Part shown: in pieces, positions 1 through 8,035 of the stretch | Position numbering within the stretch: the first letter of the stretch is position 1 | How the letters are laid out: every line of letters begins with the position of its first letter | DNA from: Candidatus Bathyarchaeota archaeon | GTDB taxonomy: Archaea; Thermoproteota; Bathyarchaeia; Bathyarchaeales; Bathycorpusculaceae | Direction: 5' to 3' | Length of the DNA stretch: 64,000 nt | NCBI GenBank assembly: GCA_026014665.1 | Contig: JAOZHX010000034.1 | Span: 1 to 64,000 of the forward strand | Position numbers and translations under genes: made by a program | Notes under the pieces: generated by a model | What the model was told of the DNA's origin: nothing | The model's database searches: none | Seen by the model: the letters and a program-made list of their open reading frames with translations, nothing else

Positions 1-10
1 GTTTACTCTG

Positions 11-166
11 CTAAGAACCAGATCCAACAAAGCCCTCCTTATGCTGGATAGTCTGCCCTCTTAATTTGAACGCTGAGCAGGCTTCACTTGATGCTATACG
101 ATTGACTGATTTCTTGCCCTTCATGGTGGGCTCGCTGCAGCGTCCGCACCAAGAAACGCAGTCCAT
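11..166 (-). CDS. Small cysteine-rich (zinc-ribbon-like) protein, about 51 aa
   Basis: A short open frame on the minus strand translates to a Cys-rich N-terminus (Cys at residues 3, 7 and 10, motif VSWCGRC), then the segment NRIASSEAC with a fourth Cys at residue 30. Four spaced Cys suggest one bound metal ion. From memory, small archaeal zinc proteins share the WCGRC...RIASSEAC pattern; I do not know a function. ATG at 166 is the first ordinary start, but the frame stays open upstream to about 250, so the N-terminus may be longer with a non-standard start. It lies just downstream of the tRNA on the same strand and could be co-transcribed. Confidence 0.5.
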   Translation of the reverse strand: MDCVSWCGRCSEPTMKGKKSVNRIASSEACSAFKLRGQTIQHKEGFVGSGS

Positions 167-288
167 ACAGTAGAAAACTTGATTGCTTGAAAACTCAGAA
201 TGCGCCCAGTCAGGACTTAACCTGTCTGGAGTAGGTTGTCTAGAAAAGAAAAAAGGGGAAGAAGAACAGGATGAATTCGAGTCAAATA

Positions 289-367
289 TGGCGGGCCCGC
301 TGGGATTTGAACCCAGGATTCTCGGCTCCGGAGGCCGATGCCTTAATCCGTGCTAGACTACGAGCCC
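289..367 (-). tRNA. tRNA-Arg (anticodon CCG), CCA encoded
   Basis: The minus strand folds into a full cloverleaf without an intron. The 7-bp acceptor stem is GGGCTCG/CGGGCCC; the D stem is GTCT/AGGC; the anticodon stem TCGGC/GCCGA carries loop CTCCGGA, so anticodon CCG reads codon CGG (Arg). There is a 5-nt variable loop, and T stem CTGGG/CCCAG with loop TTCAAAT. The discriminator base is G and the genome continues with CCA (289-291), so the 3' end is encoded, not only added afterwards. Confidence 0.95.
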
Positions 368-410
368 GTAACTGAGAATCCAAAAACATGCTTGTTAATT
401 TAAAGGTACC

Positions 411-911
411 TTATTCTTGGATTAATTCTTCGTCTAGCCACCATGCTTTTTTCTTGCCTGACCGGTCGCCAGCGTAGTATTCGACGATTGGTTTTCCCGC
501 TTGTTTTTTTGATGTTTTCTCGATTTTTCTAAGCCTGTTTAGGATTAGCCAGCGGTTGGTTTTAAGGTAATCGGCTAATTCAGGGGTTGTTGCGCTCTTA
601 TAATGCAGCAAGTACTCCATTATTTTGTGGTCTAACTCGTCTATGCAGAATTGATGTGGGTTGATTTTCCCATGCTGGAAGGTGAGGATTTCTAGGTCAG
701 CGAGGTACTTGCGGATTTGAGCGAACTCCTCTTCAATTTTGCCCATGCGTTCTTCAAGTGCTAAGATTTTGTCTGCTTTGGGGGTCTTCTGTAGTTTTTC
801 GCTTATGGCTTCCCTGATGAAGATGCTTCGGTCTCCTTCTGGAATGCGCAGCACCAGTTCTTGGTATAGGTTTTCAGGTAGTTTTACTGAGACCATTCGG
901 TTCTCGCTCAT
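411..911 (-). CDS. Ribbon-helix-helix transcriptional regulator with C-terminal helical/winged domain
   Basis: A 166-aa protein. Residues 5-45 (RMVSVKLPENLYQELV... then SIFIREAISEKL) match a CopG/MetJ-type ribbon-helix-helix DNA-binding fold. Residues 50-80 are a probable coiled coil. Residues 95-150 (HKIMEYLLHYKSATTPELAD, LILNRLRKIEK) resemble a winged helix. It is probably a dimeric repressor or activator; the target is unknown. It stands alone between a tRNA and a long intergenic region that holds repeat copy A, which lies upstream of its start. The ATG start is at 911. Two DNA-binding modules in one short protein are mildly unusual. Confidence 0.8.
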   Translation of the reverse strand: MSENRMVSVKLPENLYQELVLRIPEGDRSIFIREAISEKLQKTPKADKILALEERMGKIEEEFAQIRKYLADLEILTFQHGKINPHQFCIDELDHKIMEYLLHYKSATTPELADYLKTNRWLILNRLRKIEKTSKKQAGKPIVEYYAGDRSGKKKAWWLDEELIQE

Positions 912-1060
912 GGTGTGATTCCTCAGTCATGCATATGGTTGCTCTTATTATTTCATGGTTTCTCTAAACCACTTGCTGCAGCTTTGCTCTTTATGGAAAT
1001 TGCGTTTTGGATTCCAGAGAGCCAACCGGGCGGTATGTGGCTTGTTCTCTTTTGCTGTTT

Positions 1061-1232
1061 GTGTGAGTGTGGTATTTTTGTGGTTGCCACAAGATTGTTT
1101 GTGGGGATTGTTGCTTTTTTGGTTTGGGCTGTTTTTGTATGCCTATTTGTGTGTGGGATAAGTGTTTTTTCTTCATATGCCCTGGATGGCTTCATGTTGA
1201 AGATTCCGCGGTGTGCGTGTGGATGCATGTGA
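1061..1232 (+). repeat. GT-rich dispersed intergenic element, copy A
   Basis: First of four related copies (others near 38.1, 44.6 and 57.6 kb). Shared core: GTGTGAGTGTGG at the left end, then GGTTGCCACAAGATTGTTTG, GGGCTGTTTTTGTATGCC, TTTGTGTGTGGGATAAGTG, a T run, GGCTTCATGTTGAAG, and GTGTGCGTGTGGATGCATGT at the right end. Both ends carry a related GTGTGNGTGTGG word in direct orientation. A hairpin TTGTGG-TTG-CCACAA lies near the left end. Copies A and B are close to identical through about 75 bp. The rest of the 912-1470 gap shows no convincing gene. Confidence 0.85.
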
Positions 1233-1427
1233 AGACTGCTTTTTTTCTCATAAGCCACGGCAAAATTCCAGCGTCTGCATTACCCACTAAGCAGCCTCAC
1301 CATCCACAAAATCCTCGACTAACGAAAAAAAACGATGTATTGTCATGCTCTTAACGTTGGAGGCGTTTGGATAAAAAAAGATTTCTCGGGTGACGACTTT
1401 GTTCAAAGCTCTGGGCAATTTACGCTG

Positions 1428-1443
1428 TTGAAAAGAAAAAAGC
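1428..1443 (-). terminator. Probable poly-T terminator of the TrmB-like gene
   Basis: Just past the stop of the minus-strand regulator, the transcript strand reads CTTGCTTTTTTCTTTTC. It follows a weak CAAG/CTTG hairpin. Archaeal terminators are often simple T runs of this kind. No experiment supports it. Confidence 0.4.
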
Positions 1444-1470
1444 AAGGAAACTCTTGTTTCTTTTTCTTTT

Positions 1471-2223
1471 TTAGACTTTTGCTGACGAATCCCATAGGAA
1501 TTGGAAGTATTCGCGTGCAAATCCCACTAAGCCGACATGGTTGCTCCATATGACAAGGGTGGGTTTGTCTTCGCCCAAAAAGAGCATGGCTTCTTTGCCA
1601 TCGGCGATTATGCCGCCGCCAAACATGTGGTCGCGGATACGCAGTTCGCTTAAGCCAGCGTATTTTTTGATGAACACCCAGTCTTCTCTTTTGCCCGCCG
1701 CCATCAACTTAACGTTGACTGTTTTTTTTAAGCCATTACCTATCAAGGGCTCTGCATTGACGATGACGGGTTTGGCAAATTGGGGCGCTGCGATGACGAC
1801 TTCGACTGAGGCTTTTTTAAGGACTTCTTCGAGTTTGTTGAGGACAGCTTGCTGCCCCCGAAGAATCAGCATGTCTGGGCGTTCAACGAGTTCCCGTTTT
1901 TCATACAGCGGCTGAAGCGTTTCAGCCACGGTGTTTTCCCAATTTGCGTATTTATCTTCGAGCCGCAGTTTTGTAGCTCGTGTTGCTTCAAGCGGTGGAA
2001 CAGGGAAGTATTTGGAGGGTCGGCTTTCGCTACTTTTAATCCAGCCCTTCTCTTTTAAGGAGTTGAGGACTTCGTACATTTTGCTGTAGGGCACATTGGC
2101 TGCCTGGCTGATTTCCATAGCGGTCATTTGCCCACATTCAAGCAGCACTATGTAAGCATCGATTTCGTAGGCGTTTAAACCCATTTCACGCAGTGCCGAG
2201 CGGGTTTCTTCGTTTATCGCCAT
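1471..2223 (-). CDS. TrmB-family transcriptional regulator
   Basis: A 250-aa protein with an N-terminal winged helix (about residues 5-75: LNAYEIDAYIVLLECGQMT, then ISQAANVPYSKMYEVLNSL), followed by a linker coiled coil and a C-terminal domain of the TrmB effector-binding type (PDMLILRGQQAVLNKLEEVL onward). TrmB proteins regulate sugar uptake and central carbon genes in archaea. ATG at 2223 has GAGGGG eight bases upstream, so I prefer it to an in-frame TTG at 2238. It is divergent from the Tes-like gene at 2330, so the roughly 100-bp gap likely holds both promoters. The effector cannot be read from sequence. Confidence 0.85.
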   Translation of the reverse strand: MAINEETRSALREMGLNAYEIDAYIVLLECGQMTAMEISQAANVPYSKMYEVLNSLKEKGWIKSSESRPSKYFPVPPLEATRATKLRLEDKYANWENTVAETLQPLYEKRELVERPDMLILRGQQAVLNKLEEVLKKASVEVVIAAPQFAKPVIVNAEPLIGNGLKKTVNVKLMAAGKREDWVFIKKYAGLSELRIRDHMFGGGIIADGKEAMLFLGEDKPTLVIWSNHVGLVGFAREYFQFLWDSSAKV

Positions 2224-2329
2224 CTTCTTTCCCCTCAATCACCTTAGGAAACGTTTGGAAACCTTATTATCGTGATTTTGCTCTTAAGGGCTTCTAAAGT
2301 TACACGCTTACGAGACAGAAGGCAAAAGT

Positions 2330-3820
2330 ATGAAAGACATTAAACCAACAAAGAGTCTTTGTCCTGAATGCCTAAAACCTATAGATGCAACTATCTACGA
2401 GGACGAAGGGAAAGTTTTCATAAAAAAGGCATGTCCTGAGCATGGGCAGTTTCAAGAACTCTACTGGTCGGACTACGACCAATACATGCGCGCTGAAAAA
2501 TTCCGATTTGACGGAGACGGCTTAGAAAACCCTCGTACCGAAAAGAAAAAAGGTTGCCCTTACGACTGCGGTATCTGCCCCGAACATAAATCCCATACTG
2601 CACTGGCAATCATCGATGTTACGAACCGCTGTAACCTCAAATGCCCCGTGTGCTTTGCCAATGCCTCCGCTGCCGGGTATGTGTATGAACCCACCGCAGA
2701 ACAGATTACAAGCATGCTTGAGAACTTGCACAATAACAAGCCTGTGCCAGCAACTGCCCTGCAGTTTTCTGGCGGGGAACCCACTATCCGCAACGAACTC
2801 TTCGATTTCATTCGAAAAGCAAAAGAAATAGGGTTCAAACACGTCGAAGTGAACACGAATGGTGTTCGATTAGCTGCAGATCCCGAATACGCCAAAAAAC
2901 TCAAAGAAGCAGGCGTCAGCACGATTTATTTACAGTTCGACGGCTTAACTCCTGAAGTCTATAAGTTCATTCGCGGCTTGGATCTGCTTGATACCAAGAT
3001 GAAAGCTATTGAAAACCTCCGCAAAGCAGGATATGATAGCATCGTCTTAGTAGTCACGTTGGTTAAAGGCGTCAACGATCAACAGCTAGGCGATATCATA
3101 AAGTTTGCAGCCAAAAACTTCGACGTCATCCGGTGCGTCAACGTGCAGCCCGTATCGCTCTGTGGAAGGCTTCCCCAGCAACAGAGAGAGAACATGCGAA
3201 TCACCATACCCGACTTCATGCGTTTAATCGAGGAACAAACATCAGGCGACATCAAAGTATCCGACTTCTACCCCGTGCCCGTTGTGGTGCCCGTCTCCAA
3301 AGCTGTCGGCGCAATTAAAGATAAACGTTATGTGGAATTTACTGCTCACCCGCATTGTGGCATGGCAACGTTCGCATTTGTTGAAAACGGAAAAATAACG
3401 CCGATAACCCGTTATGGCAACATCGAAAAATTTGTCGGGACGCTCAAAGGTGTTTATGCTGATGCTACAAAGGGGCACAAGAGCAAAGCAAAAATTCGTC
3501 TCGTTGGCTCCGCACGTCACATTCAATTTAATTTCCTGCGAAAATACGTGCTCAAGGTCCTGATGGACGGCGACTACAGCTCGCTTGGAGACTTCGCAAG
3601 ACAAGCGCTCATGGTATCCTCAATGCATTTCATGGATCCCTACAACTTTGACCTTGAACGTGTCCAGCGATGTGTAATCCATTATGCAGTGCCGGATGGC
3701 CGCATCATACCTTTTTGCACCATGAATTCAATCCATCGTGCGGAAGTAGAGAAGAAACTTGGCATCCCAATCAAAGATTGGAAAGACAAACATAAGGTTG
3801 AAATAAGCCAGTCAATCTAG
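2330..3820 (+). CDS. tes: Radical SAM enzyme, tetraether lipid synthase (Tes/MJ0619) family
   Basis: 496 aa, the usual size of MJ0619-type enzymes. An N-terminal zinc-like site (CPEC, CPEHG, residues 11-40) is followed by the family signature CPYDCGICPEHKSHT (about 76-90), the radical SAM CxxxCxxC loop in CNLKCPVCFA (about 101-110), the GGEP motif (about 147) and a late Cys in PFCTMNSIHR (about 461) for an auxiliary cluster. Members join archaeol chains into tetraether (GDGT) membrane lipids; the family was earlier proposed to be pterin methylases. Paralogs exist, so the exact reaction is an inference. S25e follows about 40 bases downstream on the same strand. Confidence 0.82.
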   Translation: MKDIKPTKSLCPECLKPIDATIYEDEGKVFIKKACPEHGQFQELYWSDYDQYMRAEKFRFDGDGLENPRTEKKKGCPYDCGICPEHKSHTALAIIDVTNRCNLKCPVCFANASAAGYVYEPTAEQITSMLENLHNNKPVPATALQFSGGEPTIRNELFDFIRKAKEIGFKHVEVNTNGVRLAADPEYAKKLKEAGVSTIYLQFDGLTPEVYKFIRGLDLLDTKMKAIENLRKAGYDSIVLVVTLVKGVNDQQLGDIIKFAAKNFDVIRCVNVQPVSLCGRLPQQQRENMRITIPDFMRLIEEQTSGDIKVSDFYPVPVVVPVSKAVGAIKDKRYVEFTAHPHCGMATFAFVENGKITPITRYGNIEKFVGTLKGVYADATKGHKSKAKIRLVGSARHIQFNFLRKYVLKVLMDGDYSSLGDFARQALMVSSMHFMDPYNFDLERVQRCVIHYAVPDGRIIPFCTMNSIHRAEVEKKLGIPIKDWKDKHKVEISQSI

Positions 3821-3858
3821 ATGTGCAGAACGAAAAAATAGCAGGTGAAAAAAAGTAC

Positions 3859-4185
3859 ATGGGTGGAAAAAAGAAGCTTGGCTTAAAACAGATGGAGAAG
3901 CAGCAGGTTAAGACCGACGAGGACACGAAAGAAGCTAAGAAGAAAGAGAAGGCAGGACCGCCAAAAGAACGGAAAACTATAGGTATTATGGGTCCAGATC
4001 CGAAGGATGGCAAAGTCATCGCTGAAGTCAAAAAGATGAACGTGCTCACACCATATGCAATCGCATCACGGTACGGAATACGCATCAGCGCAGCCAAAGA
4101 CTTCCTAGAGCAGCTTGAAGCCAACGGCGCCATACAACTTGTCTCAGGCAGCCACAGCATAAAAATCTATAAGCCAGCAGCATAA
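3859..4185 (+). CDS. rps25e: Small-subunit ribosomal protein S25e
   Basis: The C-terminal 70 residues (DGKVIAEVKKMNVLTPYAIA, then YGIRISAAKDFLEQLEANG) are the winged-helix fold of eukaryote-type S25e; the N-terminus is a basic Lys-rich tail that binds rRNA. The protein is 108 aa from ATG 3859, which has GGTGA about ten bases upstream; an in-frame GTG at 3823 would add 12 residues. S25e is restricted to certain archaeal lineages (notably TACK and Asgard) and eukaryotes, so it helps place the organism. It probably shares a transcript with the Tes-like gene. Confidence 0.92.
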   Translation: MGGKKKLGLKQMEKQQVKTDEDTKEAKKKEKAGPPKERKTIGIMGPDPKDGKVIAEVKKMNVLTPYAIASRYGIRISAAKDFLEQLEANGAIQLVSGSHSIKIYKPAA

Positions 4186-4228
4186 CAATTTTTTAGTTAA
4201 TTCAATTCCCTGTTTTGAGGTCGTTTGT

Positions 4229-4708
4229 TTGAGTTTTCCTGAAAGAGTCTACACTGCGGAAGAAGTTGCAGTCGCCAAAACCCTAGTTAGTAGAGGCTAC
4301 AAGCATAATCTAACTGTAGAGGGTGAACCAGCCTTTCAGCGTAAAGTTGGATTGGCGCTTGAACTGGTCAAAACTGCGGGTTACTATGACTTCCTGCAGA
4401 CATACATAAGAAAAATTCAAGAAATCGACGGTATAACCCAGCTTCGGGAAACAGAAGTCGCCATCTGGGCAAACAAGTTCGCCGTGGAAAATGCGGTTGA
4501 TGCAGCCAGTCTGTTCGTGCAAAAAGCTTATCATATGAAAGAATATCTGGAAGGCGAACTCTATTACGGTGGAAACGCAGAAAAACGCTCAGTAGCCAAA
4601 CGCATCGAGTTCTTGGAGGTTCTCAAGGAAAAAAGCAGTGACCCCAACGTGCAACAAGAATGTGAACGGTTGCTACAAATGTGGCGTGAAAGCTCGCTGG
4701 CTTTCTAA
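4229..4708 (+). CDS. Uncharacterised archaeal protein, 159 aa
   Basis: Start TTG at 4229 has GAGGT eight bases upstream. The sequence is soluble and mostly helical: VYTAEEVAVAKTLVSRGYKH near the N-terminus, a central helical block (FLQTYIRKIQEIDGITQLRE) and a C-terminal helix ending QECERLLQMWRES. I do not recognise a catalytic motif or family. It follows S25e and converges with the cyclophilin-like gene, overlapping its 3' end by four bases. Normal codon use, the ribosome-binding site and its fit between neighbours support a real gene. Confidence 0.7.
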   Translation: MSFPERVYTAEEVAVAKTLVSRGYKHNLTVEGEPAFQRKVGLALELVKTAGYYDFLQTYIRKIQEIDGITQLRETEVAIWANKFAVENAVDAASLFVQKAYHMKEYLEGELYYGGNAEKRSVAKRIEFLEVLKEKSSDPNVQQECERLLQMWRESSLAF

Positions 4709-5091
4709 GCGTTTTGCAACTGCACTCTTATGGTTGCTCCACTTTTTACTTGCCTAAAAAGCTCTAGGTTGCTGGTTATTTTTCCAAGAATACTCACTGG
4801 GCTGTAGGGCTGAGATTTCCCATAGAAAATACACAACGCACTACCCATTGGCCAAAAGGCAATGGTGCCTGTTTCAACGGTCGGCTTTGCTTTTTCTTCG
4901 CCCATCTTGATTGGAATCTCAAAGTAGACTTCTTCTTTCCAAAGCGCCGCCCGCCCTTCTACTGGTAGTTTGCGTACTATGGTATCTACTGTTCGGGGTG
5001 CCAAAAACCTTACGAGCTCACCGTCTGCTTCCCCTAAATTTTCAAGGATAAATTTCACCTTTACACGGGAAATATCTGCTTCATTACTCAT
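4705..5091 (-). CDS. Cyclophilin-like-fold protein (DUF369 type)
   Basis: 128 aa of beta-rich sequence. Typical features are an N-terminal VKVKFILENLGEADGELVRF, a central EEVYFEIPIKMGEE, then GTIAFWPMGSALCIFYGK and PYSPVSILGKI. These match archaeal cyclophilin-like proteins (Pfam Cyclophil_like, from memory). The family lacks proven prolyl-isomerase activity and its function is unknown. It is transcribed alone, converging with the unknown gene at 4229. Confidence 0.7.
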   Translation of the reverse strand: MSNEADISRVKVKFILENLGEADGELVRFLAPRTVDTIVRKLPVEGRAALWKEEVYFEIPIKMGEEKAKPTVETGTIAFWPMGSALCIFYGKSQPYSPVSILGKITSNLELFRQVKSGATIRVQLQNA

Positions 5092-5192
5092 TCTTTCAGG
5101 CTCCTAAGAAAATCTCATAACACCTGCTAATCAGTTGGTATAGTAGGTGAAGTTCCATTTAACTTTTGCACTCAACGATGTTAATAAGAGAA

Positions 5193-6296
5193 TTAGATTA
5201 AACTAAGCACTGTTTTTCCGATGAATTCCACCTGCTCGGACGTGACTCCTGGATGAATCGGCAGGGAAAAAACCTGTTTTGCCGCAGTTTGGGTTTCAGG
5301 CAGGTCGGTGCCGCCAAAGTTTTCTCGGTAGAAGGGCATTTGGTGTACAGGGTTCACGTAGTATGCTTCTGCTCCGATTCCAGCTTTCTTGAGTTCTTCA
5401 AGCAGCTTGTTGCGTTGGGTTTCTGTGCTGTCCTTTAGCCGTGCTGTGTAGAGGTACCAGCTGTGTTGTCGGTCGCTTGTTTCGTAAGGTAAAACCAACT
5501 TGTTGCTTTGTTGCAGGATGCTTGTGAGTTGTTGTGCGTTTTGGCGGCGCTTAGCCACAAAAGATGGTAGCTTGTGCAGTTGTATAATGCCTATTGCTGC
5601 TTGGAGTTCGGACATGCGGTAGTTTGTGCCAAGCATAAGCGAGGCGTACTTGGCTTTTTCTCCATGGGTTCTTACCATGCGCAGGGTTTCGGCGATTTGG
5701 TCGTTGTCAGTGGTTACCATGCCGCCTTCGCCTGTGGTCATGTTCTTGCTTGCATACAGACTCCAGCATGCTGCATCTGAAAACGCCCCTGCTGGTTTGC
5801 CCTCGTAAGTTGTTCCATGTGCTTGTGCAGCATCTTCAAGGACGGCTATGCCGTGGTTTTGGGCGATTTCTCGGAGAGGCTTCATGTCAGCTGAAAAACC
5901 GTAGAGGTCCACTGGCAGGATGGCTTTGGTTCTGTTGGTGAGGGCTTTCTTAACTGAGGCTGGAGAAAGATTGTAAGTGTCCGGGTCGATGTCAGCGAAA
6001 ACTGGTGTTGCACCTGCCAACACGACAGCTTCAGCGGTAGCTACAAACGTGAAACTGGGCAAAATGACTTCGTCACCTTGCTTTATCCCGACAGCGGCTA
6101 TGGCTGCGTGGAGAGCAGCGGTGCCGGTGTTCATGGCTATAGCATGTTTTACTCCTGCGAATTTAGCGTAGTTACGTTCAAACTCTACAACTTTTGGTCC
6201 AGCGCCTAACGCGTTGGTCAGAGGGCCTTTACGGATAACGTCTAGAACAGCTTGAGCTTCTTCTTCGCCGATTTGCGGCATGTTAATAGGTATCAA
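5193..6296 (-). CDS. DegT/DnrJ/EryC1/StrS-family sugar aminotransferase
   Basis: A PLP-dependent fold-type I enzyme of 367 aa. The N-terminal PINMPQIGEEEAQAVLDVIR, ALGAGPKVVEFE and MNTGTAALHAAI segments are typical. The Schiff-base lysine lies in SLYASKNMTTGEGG (about residue 187), preceded by EDAAQAHGT. These enzymes aminate keto-sugars on nucleotide carriers, usually for surface glycans. TTG at 6296 has GAGG eight bases upstream; ATG at 6281 is the alternative. No other sugar-nucleotide gene is adjacent, though WecB (40.7 kb) and a GT4 enzyme (34.1 kb) are in the window. The substrate cannot be assigned. Confidence 0.9.
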   Translation of the reverse strand: MIPINMPQIGEEEAQAVLDVIRKGPLTNALGAGPKVVEFERNYAKFAGVKHAIAMNTGTAALHAAIAAVGIKQGDEVILPSFTFVATAEAVVLAGATPVFADIDPDTYNLSPASVKKALTNRTKAILPVDLYGFSADMKPLREIAQNHGIAVLEDAAQAHGTTYEGKPAGAFSDAACWSLYASKNMTTGEGGMVTTDNDQIAETLRMVRTHGEKAKYASLMLGTNYRMSELQAAIGIIQLHKLPSFVAKRRQNAQQLTSILQQSNKLVLPYETSDRQHSWYLYTARLKDSTETQRNKLLEELKKAGIGAEAYYVNPVHQMPFYRENFGGTDLPETQTAAKQVFSLPIHPGVTSEQVEFIGKTVLSLI

Positions 6297-6444
6297 ATCT
6301 TCAGCCTCTCCGTTAGGATACAGCAGTCCTCTATATTTTAGTTGCTAAATCTCCCGGCGTCTGTGGGCTGGTGAGGGTAACAGGGCACAGTCACATACGC
6401 TAAATTAGCCTTAGGCGTTCATTTCCTTGGAGGTCTATGAGTAA

Positions 6445-6831
6445 ATGATAAGCGAGTTAATCGGTGAATTCAAGGGCAAAAACACAGTTTACAGAGTGCT
6501 CTCCGACGGTGAAATGGAGGTTTCAGGACAGGGAACAGGCAAAATTCTTGGAGTGGACGCCTTCTTGGCAACAACCAGCATAGGCATGATGGAGAACGGA
6601 GTGTTCAGCGGCGAAGTCTACTCGTCAATCACAACGATGGATGGGCAAACAATCATGATGAACGCTTACGCAGTCGGCTACCCCTCTGGAAACGGTGGAG
6701 TCAGCAGAGGCGCTTCGGTGCAGACGACCAAATCAGAGAAATTCATGCCGCTAACAAAGGCTATAATTCTACATGAGTACGAAACCGATATGAGCGACAA
6801 CTGGACAGGCAAAATGTGGGTATGGAAATAG
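6445..6831 (+). CDS. Uncharacterised beta-rich protein, 128 aa
   Basis: Start ATG 6445. The chain looks like a small beta-barrel (GKNTVYRVLSDGEMEVSGQG, FSGEVYSSITTMDGQTIMMN, KAIILHEYETDMSDNWTGKM). There are no cysteines, no signal peptide and no catalytic motif that I recognise. It resembles small ligand-binding or lipocalin/cyclase-like barrels only in general character. It sits between the aminotransferase (divergent) and the ATP-NAD kinase (convergent, 10-bp gap). Confidence 0.65.
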   Translation: MISELIGEFKGKNTVYRVLSDGEMEVSGQGTGKILGVDAFLATTSIGMMENGVFSGEVYSSITTMDGQTIMMNAYAVGYPSGNGGVSRGASVQTTKSEKFMPLTKAIILHEYETDMSDNWTGKMWVWK

Positions 6832-6840
6832 CTTAGCAAG

Positions 6841-7980
6841 TTATTCAACAGCGATTTCTTGGGTAACCTTGTAGTCGGTGACGACCCTAATCCTTCGAGC
6901 CCTAAACATGGCATCCAATTCTGCGTCGCCTGTATCAACCCTTAAACTTTGCAAGCGATCAAGTTTACTTTTAGTGGCAACCACGATTATGTTATCTAAG
7001 CCTACTTTACGGATTACTTTGGCGCTTATCTGCTGATTGCCCCTGCCGAAGATGAAACCCTGTCCACCAATCGGCGTAACAATAACCTGTGCCTTTCTTC
7101 CACTTAGCGCCTGCAGAATCTGCTTTTCGTTCACATCGCTCGCGATAATTTTCTTGTCCAAGAATAAGTCCACACCAAGCAGGGTCTTTTTCTGGTCTAA
7201 AAGGTCAGCTATGGTTCGCGTGGTGGTTCCAGGACCAACAATGTAGAGTATGTTGGGCTGCATTTTTTCGATTATGTAGATGGCTATAGCGGCTTGATTT
7301 TCTACTTCGTTCTCCGTCATGGGGCTAGCCATCTTGTTGTCCTGAATCAAATGAGGCTCATAGGGGCTAAGCATATACCCGTAAAGCTCCGCAGAAAGCT
7401 GCCCCTGCCTAAACGCCGCTTCATCCACATCCATAACTTCAGCTTCCCGAAGCGGCAACCCCTCCCACAAGAACCGGATGGCGACTCTTGCGGCGGCTTG
7501 GGGGCTGATGGCGAAGGTGGCGCTGTGCATCTTAACGCCTGTGGGCACGCCGAGCACTGGCAGCTTGAAGTCAACGGCTTTTTGAATGTCGCGTGTTGTG
7601 CCGTCTCCGCCACAGTAAACCAGCAAATCCGCGTGGGCTTCAACGATGGCCAAAGCAATTTTCTGAGTATCGCTGGGAGTTGTTTCTTTTTTGAATTCGC
7701 CGACAATAGTACAAGTAAACCCAAGTTTTTCCGCTTCAATTTGCCCCATTTCTCCTGCTCCAACAACCAGCCTTAGGTATGCTTTAGCGGAAGAAAGCTC
7801 ACTAAGAAAAGTTTCTGCTCTATGCGCAGCCACGGGTTTGGCGCCTAATGCAAGGGCTTGTTTTAAGATTGTTTTGCCGTCGGTTCCTTTCAGCCCGACG
7901 GCGCCGCCCATGCCTGCAATTGGGTTAACTATGAAACCTATGGTTTTCGTTGGGATAGTCGGTTTTGCAGCGTTTGTCAA
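6841..7980 (-). CDS. ATP-NAD kinase family protein (COG3199 type)
   Basis: 379 aa. N-terminal IGFIVNPIAGMGG (about residues 14-26) and the diagnostic GGDGTTRD loop (about 123-130) identify the NAD kinase/diacylglycerol kinase superfamily. A later segment, YIVGPGTTTRTIADLL, is typical of the longer archaeal ATP-NAD kinase-like branch. The likely role is phosphorylation of NAD or a related small molecule. Start TTG 7980 has a weak AAGGT upstream. The C-terminal residues past 300 have no motif that I know. It is a single gene, convergent with the gene at 6445. Confidence 0.82.
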   Translation of the reverse strand: MTNAAKPTIPTKTIGFIVNPIAGMGGAVGLKGTDGKTILKQALALGAKPVAAHRAETFLSELSSAKAYLRLVVGAGEMGQIEAEKLGFTCTIVGEFKKETTPSDTQKIALAIVEAHADLLVYCGGDGTTRDIQKAVDFKLPVLGVPTGVKMHSATFAISPQAAARVAIRFLWEGLPLREAEVMDVDEAAFRQGQLSAELYGYMLSPYEPHLIQDNKMASPMTENEVENQAAIAIYIIEKMQPNILYIVGPGTTTRTIADLLDQKKTLLGVDLFLDKKIIASDVNEKQILQALSGRKAQVIVTPIGGQGFIFGRGNQQISAKVIRKVGLDNIIVVATKSKLDRLQSLRVDTGDAELDAMFRARRIRVVTDYKVTQEIAVE

Positions 7981-8035
7981 AGTGATTTAACCTTGTATCA
8001 ATAAGAGATGTGGTGATTAATAAAAAGAAAAAAGG

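Noticed and set aside
1335-1553. 72-codon open frame on the plus strand
   Set aside because: Antisense to the end of the TrmB-like gene, with a Phe run from a poly-T stretch; probably the terminator region.
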